Below are positions 27,185-34,904 of a stretch of DNA of 64,000 nt, piece after piece. Where the stretch lies: NCBI GenBank assembly GCA_965226475.1, contig CBDDDJ010000004.1:1550001-1614000 (forward strand), read 5' to 3'. Both the position numbers and the translations under genes were made by a program. Numbering within the stretch: the first letter of the stretch is position 1; each line of letters begins with the position of its first letter. Under the pieces are notes generated by a model. The model saw only the letters and a list, made by a program, of their open reading frames with translations, did no database searches and was not told where the DNA came from. The DNA comes from JASLMY01 sp965226475 (GTDB lineage: Bacteria > Pseudomonadota > Alphaproteobacteria > GCA-2731375).

Positions 27185-27814
27185 TCAGGCCTTGGCGCTC
27201 GGCCGAGAGGAGACCTCGCCGTACCAGCGTTTGAGGTTGGCGAGACTGTCGGGTGGGCTCATCTCGACGCGGGCGGCGAAGTCGACGGTGATCAGGGTCG
27301 TAATGTCGGCGGCGGAATAGGCCTCGCCCGCGACGAATTCGCGGCCCGCCAGCTCGCCGTCGATCATCTCGTAGAAACGGGCGAGGCGGGCCTTGCCGCG
27401 TTCCGCGAGTTCGGGGATCTGGGCCACCTTCTCGGCGCCGCCGACGGCGCGGCCCTCGAACGCCGGGCTGCCGTTGCGCAAGATCTCCAGCGTCGGGTTC
27501 ATGCCCTCGTTCTGGGCGATGAACTCCCACATGGCGATCCGCGCCGCCGTCTCGGGCGCGCGGCCGAGAAGCGTCGGATCGGGCTGGGTCTCCTCGAGAT
27601 AGCGCCAGATCGCCACCACCTCGCCGACGCCGGTGCCGTCGTCGAGTTCCAGCCAGGGCACCAGGCAGCGCGGGTTCTTGGCGCGGAAAGCGTCCTCGAA
27701 CTGCTCGCCCTCGCGCAGGTTCACCTGCACGGTCTCGATCTCCATGTCCTTCTCGGCGGCGAAGACACGCACCCGTCTCGGATTGGGCGCAAGCTGGAAA
27801 TCATAAAGTTTCAT
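27185..27814 (-). CDS. Glutathione S-transferase
   Basis: This 209-aa protein has a thioredoxin-fold N-terminal domain (MKLYDFQLAPNPRRVRVFAA, with NPRCLVPWLELDDG carrying the cis-Pro) and an all-helical C-terminal domain (GEAYSAADITTLITVDFAAR). It has a strong ribosome-binding site (GGAGGAGA). It converges with the Fic gene and is divergent from the cytochrome c gene. It probably conjugates or reduces small electrophiles; substrate unknown. Confidence 0.9.
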   Translation of the reverse strand: MKLYDFQLAPNPRRVRVFAAEKDMEIETVQVNLREGEQFEDAFRAKNPRCLVPWLELDDGTGVGEVVAIWRYLEETQPDPTLLGRAPETAARIAMWEFIAQNEGMNPTLEILRNGSPAFEGRAVGGAEKVAQIPELAERGKARLARFYEMIDGELAGREFVAGEAYSAADITTLITVDFAARVEMSPPDSLANLKRWYGEVSSRPSAKA

Positions 27815-27894
27815 ATCGGTTCTCCTCCGCTTCATCCGCGCCATTTTGCCCGTTTCCTTGCCGCGATGCCATGGCGGCGGCATCATTGCATGCC

Positions 27895-27916
27895 AACGAT
27901 AATGTCATATATCGTT
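27895..27916. promoter_or_regulatory. Inverted repeat between divergent GST and cytochrome c genes
   Basis: The arms AACGATA and TATCGTT are exact reverse complements separated by 8 bases, and lie in an AT-rich patch between the two divergent genes. This geometry suits a dimeric regulator. A nearby TTGCATGC could be part of the same control region. No regulator is identified. Confidence 0.45.
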
Positions 27917-28001
27917 CCTGGACCCTGAAGGTTCGAGTCGATACGTTGCGCTTGTGGAGGAGCGGCTCGCCGCATCCGTTGGGCGCGGCTCGTAAGGATG
28001 G

Positions 28002-28428
28002 ATGCTTCCCATGTCGATGCTTCCCATTTCAAGGAAAACGGCGCTACTCCCTCTCGTCGAAAACGTGGCGAGTACTCCCTCTCGCCGCCGCCGCCGGCCC
28101 GGTTTGGGCCGCCGACCCCGCCGCCGGCGAGGCGGACTTCAAGAAGATCTGCGCCAAGTGCCATACCATCGCGGCCGATCAGGCGGGGAAGAAGAAGCTC
28201 GACCCGCCGCTCCATGGAGTCATCGGCCGCAAGGCGGGGAGCGTCGCCGGCTTCCGCTATTCGGGTGCCATGACGGCCTCGAATGTGGTATGGAGCGCGC
28301 GAACGCTCGACGGTTGGCTGACCAAGCCCAAGGATTTCATTCCGAAGACGCGGATGCCCTTCGGTGGTTGGACGCAGGCCGAGCGACGGGCGAACGTCAT
28401 CGCCTATGTGCGGGAAGCATCGAAATAG
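28002..28428 (+). pseudogene. Soluble cytochrome c (c2/c550-like) with disrupted signal peptide
   Basis: The mature domain reads ADPAAGEADFKKICAKCHTI (CAKCH haem site), then LHGVIGRKAGSVAGFRYS and a Met ligand in KTRMPFGGW. The signal-peptide start MLPISRKTALLPL is in a different frame. TACTCCCTCTCG occurs twice, 28 bases apart (28055 and 28083), and removing 28 bases gives a clean signal sequence ending GPVWA. A 15-bp near-tandem repeat (28001-28030) precedes it. As sequenced, translation in frame is only possible from an unlikely start at 27871. The corrected protein is about 127 aa. Confidence 0.7.
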
Positions 28429-28461
28429 CCGCGCGCGCGCCGAAACCAGAGGACGAGACCG

Positions 28462-29295
28462 ATGTTCATTCAGACCGAGGATACCGCCAGCGCCGACCGC
28501 ATGCGCTTCATTCCGGGGCGCGACGTGCTCGGCGACGGCCAGGTCACCTTCTCCGCGCCCGAGGAGGCGGCGGGCTCGCCGCTGGCCCGCCGACTGTTCG
28601 AGGTCTCCGACGTCCGGGCGGTCACGCTGGGCGCCGACGACCTCGTGGTGGAGAAGGCCGAGAGCGCGGAATGGCATCACGTGAAGCCCCGAATTCTGGC
28701 GGCGATCATGGAGCACTTCATGGGCAATGATCCGGTGATCGACACGGCCGGAACGGCGCGCCCGATAGCGACCAGCGAGGCCGACGGCGAGATCATCGCC
28801 CAGCTCGAGGAGCTGATTGAAAACCGGGTGCGGCCGGCGGTCTCGGCCCAGGGGGGCGACGTTCGCCTGGCGAGTTATCTGGACGGCGTGGTGGAACTGG
28901 AAGTGAGTGGTCCGGCGACCGACCTCCTCGGGCCGATCGGCAATATGATGCGCCATTACATCCCCGAGGTGACCTCGGTCCGGGAATATCGCGACACCAG
29001 CGCCATGCCCGGCCTCTTCAGCGCCGTGGGAGTCGAAGTGCAGCGCCTGATCGACCAGCAGATCAACCCCGCCGTGGCCTCGCACGGCGGCTTTATCAGC
29101 CTCGTCGACGTGCGGGACGAGATCGTCTACATCCGCCTCGAGGGCGGTTGCCAGGGCTGCGGCATGGCCGATGTCACCTTGAAACAGGGCATAGAGACGA
29201 CCATTCGCCAACACCTGCCCGATATCACCGCGGTTCGCGACGTCACCGACCACGCGGGCGGCTCCAACCCCTACTATCAGCCCTCGCAGAAGTGA
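28462..29295 (+). CDS. Nfu-type iron-sulfur scaffold protein with tandem NifU domains
   Basis: This 277-aa protein has an N-terminal Nfu_N domain (about 1-90, FIQTEDTASADRMRFIPG...). It is followed by a NifU-like domain that has lost its CxxC (about 105-175, GPATDLLGP where the cysteines should be). A second NifU domain (about 185-262) keeps the cluster-binding cysteines Cys230 and Cys233 in GGCQGCGMADVTL. Typical bacterial NfuA or Nfu proteins have only one such C-terminal domain. It should carry and deliver Fe-S clusters; the degenerate middle domain may serve in target recognition. It lies 33 bases after the cytochrome c gene. Confidence 0.85.
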   Translation: MFIQTEDTASADRMRFIPGRDVLGDGQVTFSAPEEAAGSPLARRLFEVSDVRAVTLGADDLVVEKAESAEWHHVKPRILAAIMEHFMGNDPVIDTAGTARPIATSEADGEIIAQLEELIENRVRPAVSAQGGDVRLASYLDGVVELEVSGPATDLLGPIGNMMRHYIPEVTSVREYRDTSAMPGLFSAVGVEVQRLIDQQINPAVASHGGFISLVDVRDEIVYIRLEGGCQGCGMADVTLKQGIETTIRQHLPDITAVRDVTDHAGGSNPYYQPSQK

Positions 29296-29319
29296 CGACG
29301 GCGGGTCCAATCGGCTTCC

Positions 29320-30555
29320 ATGGCCCGCGTACTGCTGCTGATTCCGGTTGCCAGCTACCGGGCGGCGGATTTCCTCGCCGCCGCCGAGAAGCTCGGGATC
29401 GAGGTCGTCGTCGGCTCGGACCAGGAACTGGTGCTGGGCGATCTGGGCGGGGCCATCGGCCTGTCGCTTGATTTCGCCGACATCGAAGGCGCGGTCGAGC
29501 GTGTTCGGATCATGGCCTCGAACGCGCCCTTCGATGCGATCGTGAACGTCGACGACGGGGGCGCGGAGCTGGCGGCGGCGATCGCCACGGCGCTGAGCCT
29601 GGCGCAAAACCGCCCCGAAGCGGCGCGGAACGCCCGCGACAAGTACCTCTTCCGCCGCATGGTCGCCGAGGCGGGCCTGCCGGGGCCCGAATTCCGCCTG
29701 ATCTCGATCCACGACGATCCGGCGGCGATCGCGGGCGAGATCGCCTACCCCTGCGTCGTCAAGCCGCTGACCTTGGCGATGAGCCGGGGCGTCATTCGCT
29801 GCAACGACGGCAACGAGTTCGCCGCCGCCGTGCCGCGTATCGCCCGCATCCTGGCGCGCGAGGATGCCGACACGCCCGGCCGGGCCGCCGATCATCTGCT
29901 GGTGGAGGACTATGTCGAGGGTAGGGAATACGCCCTCGAGGGGTTGATCAGCCGGGGACGGCTGCATGCGCTGGCGATCTTCGACAAGCCGGATCCCCTG
30001 GTGGGGCCCTTCTTCGAGGAGACGATCTACGTCAACCCGGCCGGCATCGACGCGGACCGCCGCGCCGCCATTCTGCGGGCCACCGAGGCGGCTGTCCGCG
30101 CCATCGGCCTGGCCAGTGGCCCGGTGCATGTCGACCTTCGCGTCGATGGCGACCGCATCGTGGTGCTGGAGGTCGATGCCCGCTCGATCGGCGGCCATTG
30201 CGGCCGCTCGCTCCGCTTTCCGGGCGGCATGCGCCTCGAAGAGGTGATCCTGCGCCACGCGACGGGCGAGGCGAGCGTGGCCGAGGCGCTGGCGGGCGGC
30301 GTGATGATGATCCCCATTCCCGCCACCGGCACCCTGCGCCGCATCGAAGGCCAGGCGGCGGCGGACGCGGTGGCGGGGATCGCCGGCCTCTCCTTCCCCA
30401 TTCCCCTCGGCCAGCGGGTCGAGACCCTGCCCGAGGGCGGTCGCTACCTCGGCTTCATCATCGCCCACGGCGACACGGCGGAGGAAGTGGTGGCGAGCCT
30501 GCGCGCCGCCCACGCGGAACTGGCATTCGAGATCGAACCTCGGCCTCTCAGATAA
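29320..30555 (+). CDS. ATP-grasp domain carboxylate-amine ligase-like protein
   Basis: This 411-aa protein has an N-terminal pre-ATP-grasp domain (MARVLLLIPVASYRAADFLA) and an ATP-grasp domain with ARDKYLFRRMVAEAGLPGPE, YPCVVKPLTLAMSRGVIR, LLVEDYVEGREYALEG and the Mg-binding end VLEVDARSIGGHCGR. A C-terminal domain (PIPATGTLRRIEG) follows, as in biotin-carboxylase-like ligases of the PylC/carnosine-synthase type. It probably forms a peptide-like bond; substrates unknown. It is 24 bases after the NifU-type gene. Its end overlaps the convergent CoA transferase by 8 bases. Confidence 0.85.
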   Translation: MARVLLLIPVASYRAADFLAAAEKLGIEVVVGSDQELVLGDLGGAIGLSLDFADIEGAVERVRIMASNAPFDAIVNVDDGGAELAAAIATALSLAQNRPEAARNARDKYLFRRMVAEAGLPGPEFRLISIHDDPAAIAGEIAYPCVVKPLTLAMSRGVIRCNDGNEFAAAVPRIARILAREDADTPGRAADHLLVEDYVEGREYALEGLISRGRLHALAIFDKPDPLVGPFFEETIYVNPAGIDADRRAAILRATEAAVRAIGLASGPVHVDLRVDGDRIVVLEVDARSIGGHCGRSLRFPGGMRLEEVILRHATGEASVAEALAGGVMMIPIPATGTLRRIEGQAAADAVAGIAGLSFPIPLGQRVETLPEGGRYLGFIIAHGDTAEEVVASLRAAHAELAFEIEPRPLR

Positions 30556-31780
30556 CGCCTTGCGCGGCGAGCGCGTCGAGGCGCGCGTCGTCGAGATCCA
30601 GCAATTCGGCAAGGATTTCCCGTGTCTGGGCGCCGGTCGGCACCGCCGCGCCCTCGTAGCCGGTCTCGGTCTCGCTGAACTTCAAGGGGAAGCCGGCGGC
30701 GGAAAGGCCGGGGAGGGTTCCGAGGGTCGGATGGGCCACCGGTTGGATCATGTCGCGCGCGTGCAGGTGCGGCCACTTCAGCAACTCTTCGATGCCCTGC
30801 ACCGGGCTCGCCACCACGCCGGCGGCGTCCAGGCGGCGGTCGAGGTCCCCGCTCTCGTGCGCGCGGGTCCATTCGGTCATCACCCGGTCGACGGAATCGT
30901 TGTTTCGCACCCGCCAGCTCATGCGGCTCCAGTCGGGATGTTCGGCCAGATCGTCCCGCCCCATCAGGGCCGCGATGGCGCGCCACATGGCCTCCGTGCC
31001 GCAGCAGATCACCATCCAGCCGTCCAGGGTCGGGTAGGCGTTCATCGGCGAGAAGCGCATCACCCGGTTGCCCTGGCGGGGCGAGAGGCCGAGCGCCTCG
31101 TAGCAATCCAGCGGCTCGTCAAACAGCAGGCTGAACAGCACGTCGACCATGGAGACGTCGACGAACTGGCCGGTGCCGGTCCGCTCGGCATGGAAGAGGG
31201 CGCCGAGGATGCCGGAGACGGCGAAGCCCGCGCCGATGGTATCGGCCAAGGGCGAGCCCGCCTTCATCGGCGGCCCGTCGGGCTGGCCGGTGATGCTCAT
31301 CAGGCCGCTCATCGCCTGGGTGGTGACGTCGTAGCCGCGCCGGCCCTTGTCCGGCCCGCTGGAGCCGAAACCGGTGAGCGCGCAATGGACGAGCCGCGGG
31401 TTGATCGCCTGGAGTTTCGGCCAGTCGATGCCGAGCCGTGTCGTCACGCCGACCGAGAAGTTCTCCACCACCACGTCGGCTTTTTCCACCAGTCGGAGGA
31501 ACAGCTCGTGCCCTGCCGCCGACTTCAGATCCAGGTGAATCGACTTCTTGCCCCGGCAACGCTTGAGGAAGGCGATGCCGAGATCGTCGGCGTGGCGGCG
31601 TTCGATTGCGGGCCCGTCGCGGCCGTGGAAGACGGGCGAATTCGAGAGCGAGTCGCCCGCCGCCGGATCGTCGATCCGGATCACCTCCGCCCCCATGCCG
31701 GCCAGCAGCAAGGTGGCGTGCGGCCCGGCGAGGAAGCGCGAAAGGTCGAGCACGCGCACGCCATCGAGTATGCGCGTCAT
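30548..31780 (-). CDS. CaiB/BaiF (class III) CoA-transferase
   Basis: This 410-aa protein has the family start LDGVRVLDLSRFLAGPHATL, the CoA-binding GAEVIRIDDP, VVENFSVG, and the active-site Asp180 in SPLADTIGAG. The blocks specific to formyl-CoA transferase seen in the first gene of this family in the window are absent. The substrate is therefore a different acyl group. It is the only gene in its unit; a repeat element lies upstream. Confidence 0.9.
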   Translation of the reverse strand: MTRILDGVRVLDLSRFLAGPHATLLLAGMGAEVIRIDDPAAGDSLSNSPVFHGRDGPAIERRHADDLGIAFLKRCRGKKSIHLDLKSAAGHELFLRLVEKADVVVENFSVGVTTRLGIDWPKLQAINPRLVHCALTGFGSSGPDKGRRGYDVTTQAMSGLMSITGQPDGPPMKAGSPLADTIGAGFAVSGILGALFHAERTGTGQFVDVSMVDVLFSLLFDEPLDCYEALGLSPRQGNRVMRFSPMNAYPTLDGWMVICCGTEAMWRAIAALMGRDDLAEHPDWSRMSWRVRNNDSVDRVMTEWTRAHESGDLDRRLDAAGVVASPVQGIEELLKWPHLHARDMIQPVAHPTLGTLPGLSAAGFPLKFSETETGYEGAAVPTGAQTREILAELLDLDDARLDALAAQGVI

Positions 31781-31852
31781 GTCCGGTCCTCCGGCTCAGT
31801 GCCTGAAAATCATCCGACCGTGGCCGCTCACTCGCGGAGGCCACCGGGTCAC

Positions 31853-31972
31853 CGTCATTGCGAGGTGCTGCGCGCCGTGGCAATCCAGAGCCGCGTGACG
31901 ATCATCGAAGCCATCGCGCGTCTTCGAGGCCGCCTGGATCGCCACGCTCGCTTCGTTCATTCGCGATGACGA
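31853..31972. repeat. Intergenic repeat element forming a long imperfect hairpin
   Basis: The sequence starts CGTCATTGCGAG...GTGGCAATCCAG and ends CTGGATCGCCACGCTCGCTT...CGCGATGACG, so the two flanks are imperfect inverted copies. I recall this kind of GTCATTGCGAGG/GTGGCAATCC repeat as a dispersed intergenic element in many proteobacteria. Only one copy was noticed in the window. It sits between a CoA transferase and the selenoprotein operon. Confidence 0.65.
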
Positions 31973-32056
31973 CATGGCGTTGCGCCGAATCATCGATACC
32001 TTTGCAATCTCTCGGTGCAACGTCAGGACGTTGGCGCGGAGCGTCACCCGAAGCCC

Positions 32057-32587
32057 CTAGCGATTGGCGCCGAGGAGGATATCCCTGGCGCCGGCCGCCG
32101 CCAGCCTGGCCCGCGCCGCCAGCGCCTCGGGCGTGGCGCTGCTGATCGGGTGGTCGATGACAACGAAGGGATAGTCCTCCGCGCCCAGCACCCGGGCCAT
32201 CAGCTCGGCCGCGCTGGCGAACTTTGAGGTCATGATGCCCGCGGACGGCAGGCCGAGGCGTTCGCCGATGATCGCGTCATGCAAACTGCACGACGAGCAG
32301 CTGCCTCAATCGCCGATGCCGGCGACCAGCGCGTTCCACCGCTGGGCGTCGTCCAGCAGGCCATCCTCGGCGGGCGCGCTGTAGTTGGCCTTGGTGAGGC
32401 GCGTCACCTCGGCGACGCCGTGGGCCTCGATCAGTTCGCGCTCGAAGGCATCGAAGAAGGGAATGGTGCCCTTCTTGCCGTTGGAGAGCAGCGCGACGCG
32501 CGCGCCCTCCAAGGTGGGGAGGCGGGCGGCGGCCTCGAAGGCGACGCTGCTCCCTTCGTGGGTGGGGTCGAGGATTTCCAAGCTCAT
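32057..32587 (-). CDS. UGSC-motif selenoprotein, in-frame UGA read as selenocysteine
   Basis: The frame starts MSLEILDPTHEGSSVAFEAA with a good ribosome-binding site (AAGGA). It reaches an in-frame TGA at codon 94 and continues without further stop to codon 177. The protein around the codon is GIGD-U-GSCSSCSLHDAIIG, a UGSC motif in the position of a redox-active CxxC. The part after the TGA (ERLGLPSAGIMTSKFASAA) looks like conserved coding sequence. I recall a UGSC family of (seleno)proteins with Sec or Cys here. A hairpin at the right distance follows. It is the third gene of an operon with a 348-aa protein and a luciferase-like monooxygenase. A redox role is inferred. Confidence 0.82.
32260..32286 (-). 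promoter_or_regulatory. Candidate bacterial SECIS hairpin after the UGA codon
   Basis: Starting 20 bases after the UGA, GUUUGC pairs with GCGAAC. Inside it AUGA pairs with UCAU, closing the loop CGCGA, with a two-base bulge on the 3' side. The apical loop begins 30 bases after the UGA, within the 16-37 base range I recall for bacterial SECIS elements, and has G in its second position. A computational fold and comparison would be needed to confirm it. Confidence 0.55.
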
Positions 32588-32607
32588 GGGGTTTTCCTTC
32601 GCGTCCT

Positions 32608-33654
32608 CTAAACCTCGCAATCGACGCAGGCGCCGATGGCGATGGTGACCGCGTGGCTCTTGTCGCCGTACCAGGGGGGAATGACCGCGCCGAAGCCGCC
32701 CGCCGGGCCGCCGGCCGCGATCACCAGAAGGTGGTCGGGATCGGGTAGTGCCCCGTATTCCCGCTCCGCGCGATCGCCGACCACGGCGCCCTTGCCGCAT
32801 TCGTGCCATTCGCCCCGGCGGATCTTGGCCTGGGCGTGGACATAGGCCTGAATATCGGCCTTGGACCAGCCGGCATCCTCGAAGTGGGCGCGCAGCTGCG
32901 GTGGCACGACGATGGCGTAGTTGCCCGGCCAGATCGAATAATGCCGCATGTTGGCGCGGATCTCGGCAACGAAGGTGTCGAGGATCCGTTCTGGCTCTGT
33001 CGTCCACTCGTTCATCAGCTGGCGCGGCGCGCCCGCCGCCATCACCGTCACCGCCGAGGCGCCGTCCGGCACGCCCCGCTCGGCGGCCAGCGGGGCCCAG
33101 GGCGAATTGTCCTCGTCCTCGGCGATGCAGTAGCTGAACTTGCCCGGATGGCCGAGAGTGGAGCGGTCGACGCCGCCCGGCCGGGCGTCCAGCAGGTTAT
33201 AGACGATCAGGCGAATCGCCCGGCCGATCACCGTGGTCGCCCGGTCGGAACCGGCCAGCGCATTGAAGCCGCCACTCATGCCCAGCTCGTCCCGGATCGG
33301 CCCGTTGACGACGATCAGGATGGCGCAGCCGCCGGTGCTCGCCGTCGGCCCGTGCAGCATGAAGGGCTCTTGCAGCATCGCCGTGAAAGCGGCGACCACG
33401 ACGGGGAAGTGCATCGGCAGGCAGCCGGCCATGACGGCGTTGACGGCCAGCTTCTCCGCCGTGATTTCCCGCTCGCGCACCGGCTCGATGCCGACCAGGT
33501 GTTCCGCCGGCAAGATCGCCCACTCGAGGCAATCCTGGACCGCCTTCTCGGTCGGCGGCACCACGGGCAGGCCGTCGCTCCAGCCGCGCGAGTGGTAGAA
33601 CTCCTGCGCCTCGGCGATGTCGTCGACGGTGTAGCGCTTTGACGTCAGGCCCAT
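32608..33654 (-). CDS. Unrecognised 348-aa protein, partner of the UGSC selenoprotein
   Basis: I do not recognise a characterised family. The protein is soluble, with no signal peptide. Blocks that look conserved are GWSDGLPVVPPTEKAVQDCL near the N-terminus, GPTASTGGCAILIVVNGP, LGHPGKFSYCIAEDEDNSPW, PGNYAIVVPPQLRAHFEDAG and a C-terminal end GACVDCEV. That terminal CVDC pair could be a redox or metal site acting with the selenoprotein encoded 20 bases downstream. The gene lies 13 bases after the luciferase-like monooxygenase gene. Function is unknown; the link to the selenoprotein is inferred from operon structure. Confidence 0.75.
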   Translation of the reverse strand: MGLTSKRYTVDDIAEAQEFYHSRGWSDGLPVVPPTEKAVQDCLEWAILPAEHLVGIEPVREREITAEKLAVNAVMAGCLPMHFPVVVAAFTAMLQEPFMLHGPTASTGGCAILIVVNGPIRDELGMSGGFNALAGSDRATTVIGRAIRLIVYNLLDARPGGVDRSTLGHPGKFSYCIAEDEDNSPWAPLAAERGVPDGASAVTVMAAGAPRQLMNEWTTEPERILDTFVAEIRANMRHYSIWPGNYAIVVPPQLRAHFEDAGWSKADIQAYVHAQAKIRRGEWHECGKGAVVGDRAEREYGALPDPDHLLVIAAGGPAGGFGAVIPPWYGDKSHAVTIAIGACVDCEV

Positions 33655-33667
33655 GCGTTCGCTCCGC

Positions 33668-34774
33668 CTATTCGGCCGCGCGGCTGGCGCTCGCGTGCTG
33701 GGTCAGGCGCGGCATCACCTCTTCCGCCAGCTTGGTCATGGAGCGGCGCGCGAAGGCCTCGTCGGTCCACTCGTGCGCGGTCTGGATCAGGGTGCCGAAA
33801 TCGCCCACCGTCTCGCGCAGGGCGACCAGCTTCTCCAGCACCGTCTTAGGGCTGCCGTAGGCGACCTGGCTTTTGGCGACGTCCTGCCAGGTGACGCTCT
33901 CGTCCTCCTCGCGCCCGTCGGGGCGGAACAGGTGCAGCGAATTCCGCTGCGCGAGCGAGCTGCGGAGATAGCCGAACCAGAAGGCGAAGGGGCCGTCGGG
34001 GTCGAGCACGTGGTCCTCGGCTTCTTGGTCGCTGTCGGCGACGATGATCGAGCGGCAGACCCGCCAGACCTTGGGGTCGGGCCGGCGCCCGGCCTTCTCG
34101 CAGCCGAGCACATATTGTTCCCAGTGGCTGGCGATATAGCGCGGCTGGATGAAACTGGCGCCGGAAATCGGGATCCAGTCCTGCTCGCCGGCCAGCTTCG
34201 CCGTCGGCGAATTGAGCGACATGATCGAGATGGCGATCGGCGGGTGCGGCTGCTGATAGGGCTTGGGCAGGGCGCCGACGCCGTATTCGATCCGCCGCAT
34301 GTCCTGAAGCGAAAGATCCCAATATTCGCCCTTGATGTCGTAGGGCGGCTCTTCGCGCCAGATCGAGAGGATCATGTTCAACGACTCGACCGTCATCGCC
34401 GCGCGGTTCTGGTCCGCCGTCTTGAAGAGTTCCAGGTCGGAGGAAAGCGCCCCCGGCCCCACCCCCATGATGAAGCGGCCCTTGGCCAAGTGGTCAAAGA
34501 GCGCCGCGTTCGCCGCCACGGCCGCCGGGTGCTGCTGTGGCAGGCAGAAGACGCCGGTGCCGAACTTCACCTGCTTGGTCTCATGGATCACCGTCGCCAG
34601 GAAGGTGAGCGGCGAGGCGATCGGCTCCACCGTCGCGGCGACATGCTCGCCGACGTAGACCTCGGAATAGCCGAGCTGGTCGGCCAGGATCGCGCTCTGG
34701 CGATCCTCCTCCAGCACTTGGCCGTAATCTCGCTTGGGATCGTGCACGGGCTGCATGAACATGCCGAGTTGCAT
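33668..34774 (-). CDS. Luciferase-like (LLM class) flavin-dependent oxidoreductase
   Basis: This 368-aa protein has the bacterial luciferase-like TIM-barrel pattern: MQLGMFMQPVHDPKR, ILADQLGYSEVYVGEHV, VKFGTGVFCLPQQHPAAVAA, GRFIMGVGPGALSSDL and PHPPIAISIMS. LLM enzymes use reduced flavin (FMN or F420) to oxidise or desulfurise small organic molecules. It is the first gene of the operon with the 348-aa protein and the UGSC selenoprotein. It is divergent from an enolase-superfamily gene with about 130 bases between them. The substrate is unknown. Confidence 0.88.
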   Translation of the reverse strand: MQLGMFMQPVHDPKRDYGQVLEEDRQSAILADQLGYSEVYVGEHVAATVEPIASPLTFLATVIHETKQVKFGTGVFCLPQQHPAAVAANAALFDHLAKGRFIMGVGPGALSSDLELFKTADQNRAAMTVESLNMILSIWREEPPYDIKGEYWDLSLQDMRRIEYGVGALPKPYQQPHPPIAISIMSLNSPTAKLAGEQDWIPISGASFIQPRYIASHWEQYVLGCEKAGRRPDPKVWRVCRSIIVADSDQEAEDHVLDPDGPFAFWFGYLRSSLAQRNSLHLFRPDGREEDESVTWQDVAKSQVAYGSPKTVLEKLVALRETVGDFGTLIQTAHEWTDEAFARRSMTKLAEEVMPRLTQHASASRAAE

Positions 34775-34904
34775 GGGTGGATTCCTTTCGATTCCGGCGC
34801 GTATTCGCCGGGCGAAAGCATACTGCGCCGGTCGTCCCCCTGCAAAGTCACGCCGATCCACCCTAGACTGACCCGGCAAAACCAACCGAGGGAGCCTCGC
34901 GCCG

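Noticed and set aside
27883..30612. A 909-codon open frame on the minus strand
   Set aside because: It runs antisense through the cytochrome c, NifU-type and ATP-grasp genes, which all have clear family motifs. High GC content produces such long shadow frames.
32281..32303. A shorter hairpin AGCUGC/GCAGUU starting 4 bases after the selenoprotein UGA
   Set aside because: Its loop begins only 10 bases after the UGA, too close for a bacterial SECIS; the hairpin starting at +20 fits better.
32306..32587. Reading the UGSC gene as a normal 93-aa protein ending at the TGA
   Set aside because: The downstream frame continues the protein with family-like sequence and the TGA sits exactly at the redox position of a UGSC motif.
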